64,000 nucleotides of DNA from contig ML213504.1 of NCBI GenBank assembly GCA_004369045.1, positions 777,508-841,507 of the forward strand, in the 5' to 3' direction. The notes beneath the pieces were generated by a model. The model made no database searches. It was given only the letters and a program-made list of their open reading frames with translations, and was not told the DNA's origin. Numbering within the stretch: position 1 is the first letter of the stretch; each line of letters begins with the position of its first letter. The position numbers and the translations under genes are program-made. Of the stretch, positions 1-12,469 are shown piece by piece. Source of the stretch: Heliocybe sulcata (lineage: Eukaryota; Basidiomycota; Agaricomycetes; Gloeophyllales; Gloeophyllaceae).

Positions 1-1824
1 CCGAAAGTGCTTGTGATGCCTAGTCCTCTTCAGGGCACCATGCCGATGAAGCAGTCTGCCCCCGGACTGAGATCGAAGGAAGGCTTTGAGCTTTCAACTG
101 ACGGACGACCTTTGCCGCCTGGTGCTCGTGCTGCTCGGCGAGCCTCTGCTATGCCAATTGCATCAAACTCGTTCACTCCCAATCCGCGAATGAGCCTGAG
201 TCTATCGCAGTTAACTTTCAGGAACACGCTTATGGTCGATGGTCAACGAGACGTCGCCTATGATGACATTGAGGAAAACCTCCCTCGTGCGACTGAGGAC
301 GGGCAGCAGGTTGTGCTGCCTACTCCGGTGCTCGAGGAGCCTGTGCCCACTGCAATGACTGTGGTGACGGAGCCGGAACCAGAGGCTGACAAGCCTAGAA
401 GGGCTGCAGGCAAGCTGTACGGTAAGAGTCTGATCGATGATCTGGAGGAACGGAAAGCGGTGATGCGTGGCAAGCAGCGGTACGTCGCTGTGATCATTGG
501 TTCATTGCTTTGACTGAAGCATCTGGTTTGCAGCGTATTCACGGGTGACGAGAGACCGTCCATGATGGCTCGGGGATCACTACAGCGCACTAGTACCTTA
601 ATCGACCCTGCTGAGCTACAAAGACCTCCATCGCAGCGCATAGACTCGTTCCGCTCACAGCCGGAACTGGCACGGCGCAACTCCCTTGGGACCGCTCCGC
701 TCCTTAACTTCGACGATGACAAGAAGCTGTCGCCGCCCGGCCCAGTTCTGGAGGCCAGGATGCCGAAGAGCCGGTCTGTGTTCGGCGTGGACACTCTCTG
801 GGAGAGGGAGATGGTGAAGCTGAAGCAAATCGAGGAGTCGGAGAAGGCGGAGGCGGAGGAGCGAAGAAAGAGGGAGGAGGCGGAGGAGGCGAAGCAAAGG
901 AAGAAGAAGAAGGGGAAAGGAAAGGGAAAGGCTGTCGAGACACCGGATGCATCGCCCTCGCCTGCCCTGGAGGTACAGGAGCCCGTGTCGCGGACGTCGG
1001 CGGAGCCCCCTGTGCTCCCCGATATACCTCCTGTGAGGGCGCGGAGGGCGCCACCACCAATTGACGATGATGATGAAGCGGAAAGCGAGTCCGACAGCGG
1101 TAGTGAAGCTGGTCGCGCACCAGCAAGGAAGTTATCCGATACCCGAGGAGATAACACTGGGTGGGCGTCGGATGAGGAGGCCGGCCCTATCAAGACGACG
1201 GGCACTGGGCTCCGTTACCCGACGCGGAAAGCCAGTCGCCCGGAGTTGTTCCAGTTGAAGGTCGACGATGAGAGTGACGAAGATCTCCCACTGGCTGCAA
1301 CCTTACAAAAGGCGACGCAGCGAGGGACCACCCAGCCTCCTGCCAGCGACTCCGAGGAAGACGAGCCTTTGTCGAAATTGCTCACAAAATCGTTCATGGG
1401 CTCCCAGCCTAGTCTCGCCGCCAGTCCCGTCCGAGCAGGTGATGACGAAGACGAAGACGACAAACCGCTCGGCCTGCGGGCTTCTGTTATGCCTTCTTCT
1501 CTCCGACTTCCGTCTTTTGCTAGCAACAAGGGTGACGACGACGAGGATGAAAGACCGTTGGCTTTCCACCCCGAGCAGCAGCGAAAAACTCAGTACAATA
1601 TGCTTGCGCAACAGCAGCAGATGATGATGCAGGCGCAGATGACTGGCTCGATGTTCTTTACACCACCTATGATGACCCCTGGCTACTTCGGTCCTCCGAT
1701 GTCGCAGATGATGATGCCCCCAATGCAGATGGCGCCACCTGCACCAGCACCCATGCATGATGCAGCAAAACTAAACAGAGTGGACAAGTGGCGACACGAC
1801 GTAGCAGTGGAAGGTACGGAGTAG
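1..1824 (+). CDS. Acidic low-complexity protein, 5' partial
   Basis: The reading frame is already open at base 1, so the gene starts upstream of the window. One intron (480-533) joins the first exon to 534-1824; after splicing the frame continues as RVFTGDERPSMMARG. About 590 residues are visible. The protein looks largely disordered: a Lys/Glu-rich helical stretch with KKKKGKGKGK, repeated acidic blocks each followed by a short hydrophobic motif of the type D/E-E-x-PL (DEDLPLAATL, EDEPLSKLL, DDKPLGLR, DERPLAFH), and a Met/Gln/Pro-rich tail. The recurrent acidic-PL modules could be short linear binding motifs; that is inference. I do not recognise a catalytic domain and name no function. The long antisense frame over this gene is a product of its biased composition. 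Confidence 0.75.
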
Positions 1825-2101
1825 TACGGACTTCCATTCTTTTATACCACTTTTTGGACCATCCTTTGGGACTAGGGATTGCTTGCCACTCGGGACTAGT
1901 TCTTCGCATGTACCATACAATAACATTACAGCATCGTCTAATATTATTGTAATACACAAGAAGTACATGGGCACGAAGTGTCCGCATAGATCTATGCTAA
2001 ATAATGAATGAAAATGCTAAGTACCGCACAAGATATATACCAATGTGCCCTCGCCAGTAGGATGGATATGAATATGATCAAAATGTACGTGGGGCAGAGT
2101 G

Positions 2102-5100
2102 CTATGATGGGTTTGTTATCCATAACCGTCGCTTGGGTACGGTGACTATGGACACTTCTCTCCTAGCCATCTCGTCCTCGATCCTTCGCTGTTGGGTATC
2201 CTCATCCTCGTCGTCATCGTCGTAGCCATCCTCCGTGCTACGAGGACCTGCATGGGACATCGACCCGAAGTCGTCCGGAGCAGACCAGACTTGAGGTTGA
2301 TGTATGTAGGGGCCACGGACGTTCGTTGGGAACGGATATTGATCGAGGGCCAAACTTGAGGGAGGCCTTGAAGGGGTAGGGGGCGCAGTCATATCACCAC
2401 GCAGACGGGACAGGATGACAGTAAGAGTGGAACTTCGGGGTCGGCCCACCCACGAAAGGACCGCCATTGAAGCATAGAACACGGCAGTCCATGTGACAAA
2501 GACGGCGAACCCGGATATTGGAGCATGGTTCCAAAGCGCGACAAGGGTGAGGACGACGAGGGCAAGCAGGGATGAGTGGAAGAGAAGTCGTAAGAGCATC
2601 TCAAATGGAGACGGGAACTTTGGCTCTGGGGGCTGATTAGCGTTCGATGCATTTACGAGGCCCCTTGTGCTCAAACCCTCCACCGTGGCGGGAGTGGATG
2701 CACCCATCTGACCTAGAACATAGTCCAGTTCTCCCTGAGGATGCTGTGAGTGCTGCTCCTCACACAACAATATGGTCGACACTTACGACTGCGTTGACAC
2801 TCCTCCGTCGATCGAGCCAACTCAGATCGGATAGACTGCGTGGAGGAGCTGGTACTCTTTGATAATGAGGGTCATGGGAAAAAGGCATCAGACTGTTCCC
2901 ACTCGAGTGACGAGGGCGATTTGGCCGGTTGACAACCTCGAAGGCTGGCTGAGGTCCAGAAGAGGTGACAGTTTCTGCGCGACTCTCGCTGGAACGTCGC
3001 CCTCGCCAAGCAGGGAATAAACCCTGCCCTCCCCATGAATGCAATCTCCGCCTATGCCCTCCAATAGTACCGTCTGATCCGACTGCAGTAGGAGTGGTTG
3101 CACCTCCGGGACTATTCAGCTTTTCAGCCGTATCCCGAGAATCCGAACGAGCGCGTCCGAGCTTCGCCGTGTCGGTTTCGTCCTGAGGTGGAACTGCAGC
3201 CGTAGATCGACGGAGGTAACGCGATCCAGCGTAGACTGCCATCAGCAAGGGTACAACCGCATACAAGCATATGAACAGCGCTATACCAGCACGAGAGTGA
3301 GTCGTCACCAGAGTAGTACTAGAGTTAGACCGCTTCATGAGACTGCCTAAAACATTCTGAGACGTGAATGCGACGACCAGTCCCGCGATACCGACACCGT
3401 ATGAAACCACAGCGAGGACCGTGGCGCCATAGAAGAGTGCAACGTGCCGTTCGTTAGCCTGCGTGTTGAGCGCAGGCGAGGAAAGACGGTATGCCAAGAC
3501 AGCGATCATCAAGAAGCCCAAGGAAAGGGGAGGCAAAAGCTTGTGTGAAGAAGACGTGTCATAGGTGGCAGAAGGCGTGGTTCCCGAGCTTGTCGAAGGC
3601 CGGGAGGGACCAGAGGAGGGTGTCGGATAACTCGACGCTGTAGCTTGAAGCGCCACAGCGCATCGAGTCATGTATGTTACCTGCACACCCTCTCCATCCG
3701 AATCCACACCACTTTGCAAAGTCCCACTCCCATACCCCGACCACTGTTGATTCGACCCAGTCACGGATCCGTTGTAGGCACGAAGGAGCCAGAGTTCGTT
3801 GGTATAGTTTCCCGAGACACCACGACCACCGAAGACGATGGTGTCAGAGACTGAGGCACGGTTCGACCCAACCAAACCGGAGTTGTACGAGAGAGCCGCG
3901 GCACCCTCACGCGGGGACGGGTAACTGGAATTGGAGGCCGGGTCACCTGAAGGCAGTATCCTGGCCCACGTACCCCCATTAATATCAAGGACATCCTGTA
4001 AGCAAAGCATGCGGATTAGTCGCTGTTTGGTCCATCAACCCTGGAAAGGATAAACCTACAACTTCGCCCTTCTGCAGACCACCATCGTCGTTCCACAGGG
4101 AGTCATCGAAAGTCCCAAGCATGACAAACACTTGTCCGTTGAAAGATGAGGAGTCCCCATTCGTGTTAGCGGCGACTGCGGGGCCGACTCGAGGCGGAGG
4201 ACAAGGATTAGGAGCCACGACATTGCCAGTGGCGGCGGCGATGACATACGAGTCTTGCTGCGCGCAAGAGTCGTCTGTCGCGCTTGTCGTATTGCAACCA
4301 GAGACAGCTACAATTCGGTCTCCAACTACGACCCCGCCTTGGTATATTTTCGGAGTGAGGGAATCGTCTACGGTCAATCGCTCCCAACTTGCCACGACCG
4401 ACTGATCGTTTGGAGCCAGGGTTCCGGTGACATTAAGTCGCCAGGCATCGGACAGAGGATAAAGAGTGTCTCCGTCAGACCCTCCCAACAGATAGAACGT
4501 GGTGTTGGGAGCTGGCAAGGTCGGAGAAGAGACGGGTTGTACTTGAAAATCAATCCCTCCGGAAGCACCGCCTCTTGCAGAGGGACCCCCTGGAGATACA
4601 GTTACTTGGGCCCAGAAGTGGTAATCGTAGTCGTATTCCTGTATGATTGCGGATTAATCGTCGGCAAGGGGTAACTCTGGCTTTACGTACCCATATGTCC
4701 GACAGGCCTTTGCCATTCGCGTCTTTACCGCCAATGACAATATGCCCGCGACGACTGACATGTAAGGTGAGTGATTAAGCAGACGTCAAAGAAGCAATCG
4801 CTACGCACTAGCTGGCACCAGCATCAGGTCCTCCGATAGCTGCGCTACGTGCCGCAGGTTGAGTCTTCAGATTTTGTGGAGCTTCTGGTTGTGACCAGAT
4901 GAGGGTGTCCAAGTTTAACCTGTCACATAGAATACTGCTCATACCGGAAAAATAACTCCTAACTTGGTCACAGGAGGACTTACAAGTACGTTTGTTGTAC
5001 GGGATAGCCTCCCTGGGCTTCTCCCCCGAAAATCAAGAGACTGCGACTGACTTCATCGTACCCGATGGACGAGTACATAAGAGGTGGCGGGATAGATCCA

Positions 5101-5243
5101 GACAAATGCGGCGTTAGATTAATCCATTGCAGGGGTGGTATAGGAAGATTCGTAGAAATGGATTGAGACCATGAAGCGCGTGGACATGAGAGAGCAAAGA
5201 ACAGTGCCAGGGTCAGACGACATTTCCAGGACTTCAAGGCCAT
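2102..5243 (-). CDS. Kelch-repeat membrane protein
   Basis: Six exons (5243-4984, 4919-4809, 4754-4691, 4638-4060, 3995-2787, 2743-2102) sum to 954 residues in one frame. The start is chosen at the Met heading a signal peptide (LTLALFFALS). The N-terminal half has kelch/galactose-oxidase-like blades: LLIFGGEAQGGYPVQQTYL, then HIVIGGKDANGKGLSDIW across a splice junction, YLLGGSDGDTLYPLSDAWRL, and VFGGRGVSGNYTNELWLL. The C-terminal half has several hydrophobic segments (LGFLMIAVLAY, HVALFYGATVLAVVSYGVG, IALFICLYAVVPLLMAVYAG and two more near the end) and a Ser-rich cytosolic stretch. A secreted or lumenal propeller anchored by several membrane spans is the likely shape. The ligand is unknown. 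Copper-oxidase residues were not identified, so galactose oxidase activity is not claimed. Confidence 0.8.
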
Positions 5244-6562
5244 ACTATCGACAGCGACGTCGACGTGGATGGCTTGAGCTCAAGCCAGCGCTCGCAATGA
5301 GCAGAGCGGGGTGGCACGAGATGGCCGAGGAATCGATGTGGTGGTTGGTACCAGTCCGGTGGCGGGGACCGAGTCCCACGCGTCTGGACCTGCATGCGTT
5401 CCGTCCCCTTCCCTTTCGCACGTCGCGCAGTGTGCACCGAAACATATGGAAGCTTCATGACCGCAGGAATCCTATTTCTGGTCCAAACTACGTCTGGAAC
5501 TGGATATTTTCTCCATCTGGGAACGATCTTCTGCTGCCTCGTCTCACGAAATCCACCCTGACCGAGGGCCAGGTGGACCACCAACAGTACAATCCAGTCC
5601 ACTGATTTCCAGATGAGGTTGTTGTAGGACACCTTGCTCGGATTGACACGAACAGTATGAATCGGCTCTGCTGTAGCTGCCACTTCCGGGTGTTCATCGG
5701 TGACCCAGTGGACCGACTCAATCCTGGCTATGGACGCCTGTGTAACTATTCCCTTTGCGGCATCATCAGGCCGGCTCTATGTTCTGGAGAAATAGGGACG
5801 CGAACCCCAAACACTCGGGGTCGCGCTTGCAACTTCAGGTGTGTACGCGGAGCATGCCAGTGACCGCAATAAGTCCGGTCACCTCCAGTGCAATGGCATC
5901 TGGGCGTTACTGAGTTGGGAATAGATGCTCTACGCCTCTTTACTAGAAGAGGTAGGATCTCCTCCTTACCTTCCCAAGACCGGTTCAGAATACGTAGCTG
6001 ACAGGCTATGGAGGACAATAAATGGTTCGCGTCAGGTGTGCCGACACGAGTTACAATGTCCACTAAACAGTGATAGGTTGTGATGATGTGTTGCGTACAT
6101 CGCTCTTGGGAAAACTTGCTAAAGATAATCCGCAGAACGCAAGTCGATGATTCGGAATCCAACGGAACCAAGAACACGCCGTCCAATCCCGAGCTGTCTC
6201 TGTCTTTTGATCTGAGTTCTTGATCTTCCCTACAAAGTGCAGGTCACGGAATAACTGCGGGCGAAGCGGTGTTCTGTCGCCACCTTGCATGCCGGATACT
6301 GCTAGTGCCAAATCTATTTCAGTTCTTATTCGGGTGATTTCACTGCTCTTGAACATCAACTACACCCATTCAAGAGCCTCGTTCTGTCGCTTGAGGGCAA
6401 TGCCTTGCTTTCCGCCCCGGAAATATGTACGACTGAGATACTAGTATGTGGAGGCCGCGGGAGAAGCACTCATTAAACGCGGTCTGTCACAATCGCGTGG
6501 CGCTGTGACGAGCGCCTATCGGATTACATCCGAATCACGACGTCAAAGCTTCGCTCCCAACC
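5244..6562. other. Intergenic, no supported gene
   Basis: This 1.3 kb lies between the divergent starts of the kelch gene and the Spd1-like gene. Several frames of 60-150 codons occur on both strands, but none shows a domain, a sensible splice pattern or a convincing start. It probably holds the two promoters and 5' leaders. Confidence 0.5.
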
Positions 6563-7320
6563 ATGTCCTCCTTCAGTAAACGACCCCTCACTGAGACTGC
6601 CAGGCATGATCTGACGAGCTCCAACGCACCTGGCAATGCTTTGTAAGTATTATCACATATGTAGCCTGCTGGATGGGAGCTCAATTCGCCCTGTAGTCTA
6701 TCTGATGACGTCTATGCTCGTCTCAGAAACGTCGGTTCAAGAGTGCGAAAGAGTATGCTACCGTCCTACTCGGAAGAGCGAGCGCGCACAACGCGTCTTC
6801 TTATCTTGTCTCTATGACAGGCGTCACTGAGGGTTACAACACGCACCGCTATACCGGGACGCCACCTGACGATGAAACATCAAATGCACAAACTCTGATG
6901 CGCGAGACCAGTGGCCCAATCTTTACATCTTCCAATGCGACATTACATCAAGTCTTCGGCGGAACTGACGGCGGACCTGCTGCAGTGTCGTCATGTTTGA
7001 AGCGCAGCCGCTCCTTCTCTGAGGAAGAACACCATCTTACGGACCCTGAAAACGGCGATGTCGACATGCTTAATGAATCCCAGGCACTTGATGAGACTTC
7101 AACCTCCCCATCCAAGAGAATAATAAAGCCTTTGAGGCGAAATAAAGGCTTCAAACAAGTACAGTCTCTGCCGGAGGGCTTGTTGTCAATGGGACTAGGC
7201 AGCTCCAGAGGGACTAGCGCACCTTCGCAGAACCCTGCGGTGGTAGAAGAAGACTGGAGTCAGGAATGCTTTCAGACGCCGGATATCGCGCCGCTCCCCG
7301 CCGCCCCTTACCGAGAATAG
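6563..7320 (+). CDS. Probable ribonucleotide reductase inhibitor (Spd1/Dif1-like)
   Basis: Three exons (6563-6642, 6727-6752, 6821-7320) give 201 residues. The middle exon is only 26 nt and supplies the core of NVGSRVRKSVTEGY, which resembles the HUG/RNR_inhib signature of fungal ribonucleotide-reductase regulators (S. pombe Spd1, yeast Dif1 and Hug1). Those proteins restrain dNTP synthesis by binding or relocating RNR subunits and are destroyed or modified in S phase and after DNA damage. The rest is Ser/Thr-rich and disordered (KRSRSFSEEEHH, SPSKRIIKPLRRNKGF), with an acidic-aromatic tail motif EEDWSQECF. The length is somewhat above that of the small yeast proteins. Family assignment rests on the one motif as I remember it; without it this would be a hypothetical protein. 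Confidence 0.6.
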
Positions 7321-8227
7321 TATTCCCGAAGCTCCTGGCTGGTGACCTTGTATTTTTAGTGGTTTCAGGTGAGTGGCGCGCCGATCCTGGTACGGCCCAT
7401 CAGAACCTGATGCCCTACGTGGCACGTGTGGCAGTCTGCACGCAATCTGCCTTTGTAATCCTGGAACATAGAGTGAGTTTGGTGGCTCTCTCTAGTCCCA
7501 AGAAGCCCGCTGTAGATAGCCTTACGAAGGCATTAGCGCTCGTGTAACCATCCCCGGGCATCCCGAACATTATCTCAGAAGAATCTGGTTGCATTGCACT
7601 TCAATCATGCAGCAGCTCGTGGATCGTGTTAGGAGCACAACAATTAAACCCTCCACGCGGCGGAGGTCTCAGTGATGTCTCAATGCTCCAGAGACTCTTT
7701 TATGGGTGGAAGCAATGAGGCTCACACTGCAGGTGTCCACGTGTTAAGCTAGGAAGAGTCCGGTACCGCTAGCAGTGCAGGTCCAGACATCTTGACATCG
7801 ATTGTGGGCGTACTTGTCCACGCTTGTCTCCCACGACAGTCGGCAGGATGACGGACCCACAGGTTACATGTTTTAGTTTGGCTGGCCTGAGCCTGCAGTT
7901 ACGGCAAGCGATATTGGGCGGAGACTTTGTCCTTGTACTTCGTCGCTAGCGCGCCCGAGAAGGGTCCCGCCGAAGGTGAGTTAGTGCCTCTGATCCTTAT
8001 GTCGATAATATTTGACATAAGATAGCAGTAAGCGCCCATTGTCACGACCCGACATGGCTTCTTGATGGTACGGACCGATTGAGTTTTCCTGTTTTGTCAC
8101 TGCAGAATGTCCGCTATGACCGAGGAACTGCAATTCACCGCCTGTCCCTCATATCCTGCTTGTTCTTGACTCTCATCTTCAAATGCGGGCCGTTCAAAGC
8201 GACTGTCAACTCCCTCCATTCCGTGCC
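7321..8227. other. Intergenic, no supported gene
   Basis: About 900 bases between two same-strand genes. A 93-codon frame at 7266-7547 overlaps the end of the Spd1-like gene and has no recognisable content. The stretch probably contains the 3' end of that gene and the promoter of the zinc-finger gene. Confidence 0.45.
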
Positions 8228-10141
8228 ATGGAAAAAACATACCCTTCGTCAACGTCAAGCAGTCATTACAGTTCCCCGCAGCGGTGAGTACATTGTGCAT
8301 TGACTTCCATTCCCTGGCGGCATGGTGCGGTCTTCGCATGTCGTACAGAGGACAATGCAATCAAGCTCTACTGTTCCCAAGGTCGTAAATATACGACAAA
8401 GCTTGATGAACGTGCTTCCTCACCGTTTCTTGCCCTTTTCTTGCGAACGCCACACGGCACCATACTGACTATATTCGGTATATAGTGAACGTGATCGCCC
8501 GTATCCTCAGCCATACCACAGGACTACTCCCAGCCCTGTCAATAGTCAAGAGTACGATCCTTCCAGGCCAAATGCAAGGTCCCGTTGCGTGTACGCCGTC
8601 CCTGACCGGCCCAGCCATACTGTGGCTGACGATGAGGGGCGACGCCACGCGGCCAGAGAAGAGGCGTTGGCACGCACATTAGCTCGGTACGACCTTCTGT
8701 ACATTACCGCCGTACTGTACACCACTTACAAGCTCCCTCGGCGTAACAGTGCTCGCGGTGAAAGCTACGCCACATCCGCTGTTTCCAGCGGTGGCAGTCT
8801 TCGGGGTGCCGAAAGGTCCGTATAGACAGTCTTCAAGGTGATAGCAGCACCGAAATATTTGAACCTAGGGTTGATCGCGGTATCAGGAACGACGCCAGGC
8901 CTATCACGCGTCGCTCCCTTTCCGTTTTCAACGCACCGACTGCGACCTATATGTGGCCGACCTTCAAAGCAGCTTCGCAAATGGGCGAGCGCCCTGTTAT
9001 ATACGTGCACTATCATCATGGAAGGCGCTCAGCATTGGCGAACTCAGACCATGCTCAGTCGTGAGTCGCTCTCTTGTCTTCCGGAGTCCCAGAGATTATT
9101 GATCAGCAATCAGAGACGATGAGTTATATGCGCCACACGCCACATGCTACGATACGGGAGAACGATCGCCTCCATATAGCTCGTAAGTCTCTCGCCATAC
9201 CGGTGGATACCAGCTCTAACAGGCCCGTAGGTCTTCCGATCCTGGTCCGGTCAGGGAAATTACAGAGCCATTCAAGTGAGACCTGGTTCTAATAGTGTGT
9301 TTGATTTATATTGATCCCATCACTATAGTAACATGGGCCTCGCTGGCCGAGACAATCTCCGGTCAGACTCTTCCCATAGCTCGTACTCTTCCTATTCGCA
9401 ATCTGCTGGGAGTAGTCCTTGGTTTGAGAGATCCGACAGAGATGGAAGCGACTCCGCCTACGAGGATCCGTACTCCGACAGATCGTTCAACAGCTCTGGT
9501 AGGGACGTCGAAGATGATGTTCAAGGGCCTTTGGAAGAACAAGAAGGGTCGACGAGGACAGCATCAAGTGCCTGCGAGCACTCGGAATACGACCCCGACC
9601 GATGGCATGAGTACACTGTCTTCGATACGGAGGCCAACCAGTTTCGCTGTACTTGGGTCAACTACGAAGGAATACCCGCGAGTTGTACATATACATCTCG
9701 GAAACACCTGGTGAAACGCCACATCCAGACGCACCACATGAAAATCAAGTGAGCAGGACGTTTCGTGCCCTAAATTCGGGAATTAACCTCCTTGAAGGAA
9801 ATGGAAATGCGAATATTGCGGCAAAGCCTTTCCTCAGAAGGGCTCTCTGGACAACCATCGTCACACTCAGTAAGTCTGCCAATGAATGTATGATGTACTA
9901 AGTGCTAATCATCCTTCATTCCAGCACCGGTGCGAAACCTCATGCGTGCCGTTTCGGCTGTGGCGAGTCTTTCAACGACCCGGCCAGAAGACACCGGCAT
10001 ATGGTAGAAAAGCATGGCTACAAGCCAAGGAGATCAAACAAGAAGCAAGCCGAAGGCGTTCCTGGTGAGGTGTCACGACTTGCCGCTGGATATGAATCTG
10101 TCCAACCGTGGCGTCTGATTGAGCACCGTGGACGAGCTTAG
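8228..10141 (+). CDS. C2H2 zinc-finger protein, probable transcription factor
   Basis: Ten exons fit one frame of 434 residues: 8228-8283, 8349-8381, 8522-8686, 8750-8815, 8899-9060, 9114-9182, 9231-9275, 9329-9748, 9798-9869 and 9925-10141. The N-terminal two thirds are Ser/Tyr/Pro-rich and disordered (MEKTYPSSTSSSHYSS, SHSSYSSYSQSAGSS). The C-terminus carries two clear fingers, CEYCGKAFPQKGSLDNHRHTH and CRFGCGESFNDPARRHRHMVEKH, joined by a TGAKPH linker, plus a degenerate finger upstream (CTWVNYEGIPASC...HIQTHH). The fingers appear only after splicing. It is probably a nuclear DNA-binding regulator; target unknown. The finger exons are certain. Exons 2-7 are inferred from phase and composition alone, and the 140-nt intron after exon 2 is the weakest join. 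Confidence 0.75.
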
Positions 10142-10544
10142 CTCTGAAACGCCTACATATTCTTGCTGATCTGTGGTATAGAGTCCAGTCTTATCCATGT
10201 ATACCGATATTTATCTTTCCCGTTGGCACTGCTTGTAATGTTTTTCGGCTTCCAGCGTCCTTGCTTATGCACATTGTTCTATTTTGTGGAAGTACAAGAT
10301 GTATCCTTATTAGTACCCCCACCGTCTTTCGTATTTCTATTGCATACGCGCGTATCATTGTAATCATGTTTTATTATGTACATAATGCTCATATTGACCC
10401 GGCGAGGGCTCCCATGATAGAGTATTGTTACGAGTGATTTCTGTACATGTAATTGTGGCGACCTGCTTCGGTGAACATATGGAATGCCGTTAGCCGATGG
10501 AAAGCCGGCCCGGCGACTCAACCGAGACTCCGTTCACGTCTCTC

Positions 10545-11333
10545 ATGCCATCCCAAGCAGTCCTCGGTAGTATCGCACTGCAAGCACCATCGCTAACACC
10601 TCAAGTCGTCCATGTCTCTCCGTCGACATGTCACAATTTGTCTCTATTCAAAGGTTGCATCTTTCCCCTCTCTCCCCTCCGCGTCAGTGCTAACCCAGTC
10701 CCGGTCTTAACCCAGAATTGCTGAGGGAGTATCGGAAAGTTGATGACTCTATTGGCATGCGTATCAACCGAGCTACTGCACAATTCCGTGACCAGAACAA
10801 ACGCGGAACCGGGAGCGGGTCAGTAGAGAACCAGGCTTGTGCATATATATGGCGGCAGCTGTTAGGTGAGCGCCTCTGCCCTCCAGTCTTGCCGCAGAGA
10901 CGACAATGATGCAGAAAATTGGAAACGCAGGACACAGATAGTCGACTACTGTATTGGCGTGGTCGATGCATCCATGGACGAGAAGCGCAAAGCAATGCAA
11001 GAGCAGGCAGGCAACCCCAGCGAACAAAGGAGAATACAGGGGGAACTCTATGCCGAAGAGGTAAAGGTGAGTACTATGCCTTCCATTCCATCGAATCGAG
11101 GGGCGTGTTTGATGAGAATTGCAGCGGAATCAAGTTCGGAATGAATTAGCTATTGAGAATATAATCAGGCAGAGGTCGTTGGACGGTGCGTGGTATTCGC
11201 CAGCACATATACTGCACCCGACTGACCACATTCTGAATGGGAAGCCTTCCGCTCGCGATGCAGATACTTCGAACCGCCGTCATCTGACCCGGAGTCCCGC
11301 TCCTGGTGGGATTCCACTCGAGGCGGAGTCTAG
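10545..11333 (+). CDS. MIX23 / caffeine-induced death protein 2 (Cid2) family
   Basis: Five exons (10545-10653,10716-10865,10900-11066,11125-11185,11245-11333) give 191 residues. Family landmarks are LLREYRKVDDSIGMRINR, a central WKRRTQIVDYC helix, QRRIQGELYAEEVK, and the C-terminal block RNQVRNELAIENIIRQRSLD continuing to FRSRCRYFEPP. This is the Cid2/CCDC58/MIX23 family, a small conserved helical protein of the mitochondrial intermembrane space with conserved cysteines (here about Cys29 in STCHNLSLFK, and the C-terminal RSRC). It is linked to mitochondrial protein import. Exon 3 uses the second of two close AG acceptors, which alone keeps frame. The GILT-like gene follows about 270 bases downstream on the same strand. 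Confidence 0.85.
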
Positions 11334-11601
11334 TCCATGCGTCCATGCGACAACGGTTGGCTTAGGTCCTGTTGCAGAAAGACCTCGTATCGTCAGAACG
11401 TATCAAGACTACCAGGTGCGGAAGGCAGTGCGACAAGGTTCATTCAGGCAGCGGAGCTATTTTGATCATAAGGCAAAAGTATCACTCGGATGATGCTTAC
11501 GTAATTAGTGAATGACCTCATTAACGCGAGAACTGGCGAACGAAAGGAATCTTGTGAGATTTCTTATAGCCAAAATTGCCAGGCTGTTCTTTATGATCAT
11601 C

Positions 11602-12469
11602 ATGGCCTCGAAGCTCATCGCCTTGTCACTGTCGGCTGCGTCGCTGGCGCTGCAGACTCCTTTGCTGGTCCAAAACGAGCCTGCTGAATTGTTTGATGTC
11701 AAAGTTCCTGTTGTGCTCGGTGTGATGTCCAAGTGCCCGGATGCTATTATGTGCGAGACTGTGTTCGATCGAGTGGTCAGCACCGTGTCTGGTAGAATGG
11801 ATTTCAGCCTGTCCTACGTTGCGCGGTATGTGATCCTCTATGATTTCTATCCGAGTCATCGAACTGGTACAGATTAAACGAGTCGGAGCCTGGGTTCGGG
11901 GTGACCTGTATGCATGGCCCTGAGGAGTGCTCGGGCAACATCCAGCAGCTCTGCGTCGCCAAATATGAAACCCTCGCGAAATGGTGGGAGTTCGTTCAAT
12001 GCCATAATTACCAGGGTCGCGAGAAGATCGGCAAACCGGACGTCGCGTTGAGTTGTGCGAAGGCAGCCGGGATCGACTGGGAAAGTAGCGGGATCGCGGG
12101 ATGCGTTGGGTCAGATACTAGCGGGAGGACGGAGGAAGGTATTCAACTGTTGAAACAGAGTCTGAAGGACACTCAGCGCTTGAAAGTCGAGTGAGTGGTC
12201 TCCGCAGCACCCAGAACGCTCTCTTGAAAGATGGGTATCTTAAAGGAAAAGCTGCACTGTCGTCATCAACGGATACAAGGTCTGTGTGCGCGACAATTAC
12301 ACTTGGAAGGAATGCGAGGTCAGAATCTAGTGGTATGCACCCGAAGCGAACCGTGCTAACCGCCTGCCATTAGGCCGGACATGCCCCCAAAGATTTCATC
12401 CGCCAGATAAACGAGGAATATCGAAGGTTGAACAGCGACAGTTCCCCCTTTGATGATGCCCAGGAGTGA
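11602..12469 (+). CDS. GILT-like thiol reductase family protein
   Basis: Four exons (11602-11825,11873-12190,12246-12318,12374-12469) give 236 residues. A signal peptide (MASKLIALSLSAASLAL) leads into VKVPVVLGVMSKCPDAIMCE, the active-site strand of the gamma-interferon-inducible lysosomal thiol reductase family. The family signature CMHGPEECSGNIQQLC follows, with further paired cysteines. GILT proteins are secreted or lysosomal disulfide reductases. Here the active-site position reads C-P-D-A-I-M-C, that is C-x5-C, not the CxxC of the mammalian enzyme, so reductase activity cannot be assumed. An in-frame Met three codons upstream (11593) is an alternative start. Confidence 0.85.

Noticed and set aside
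258-1205. A 315-codon minus-strand frame opposite the first gene
   Set aside because: It is antisense to a confirmed coding frame with strong Glu/Asp/Lys bias, which gives long Ser/Phe-rich antisense frames. No features of its own.
5746-6359. Overlapping minus-strand frames upstream of the Spd1-like gene
   Set aside because: No domain, no consistent splice chain and no convincing start; treated as intergenic.
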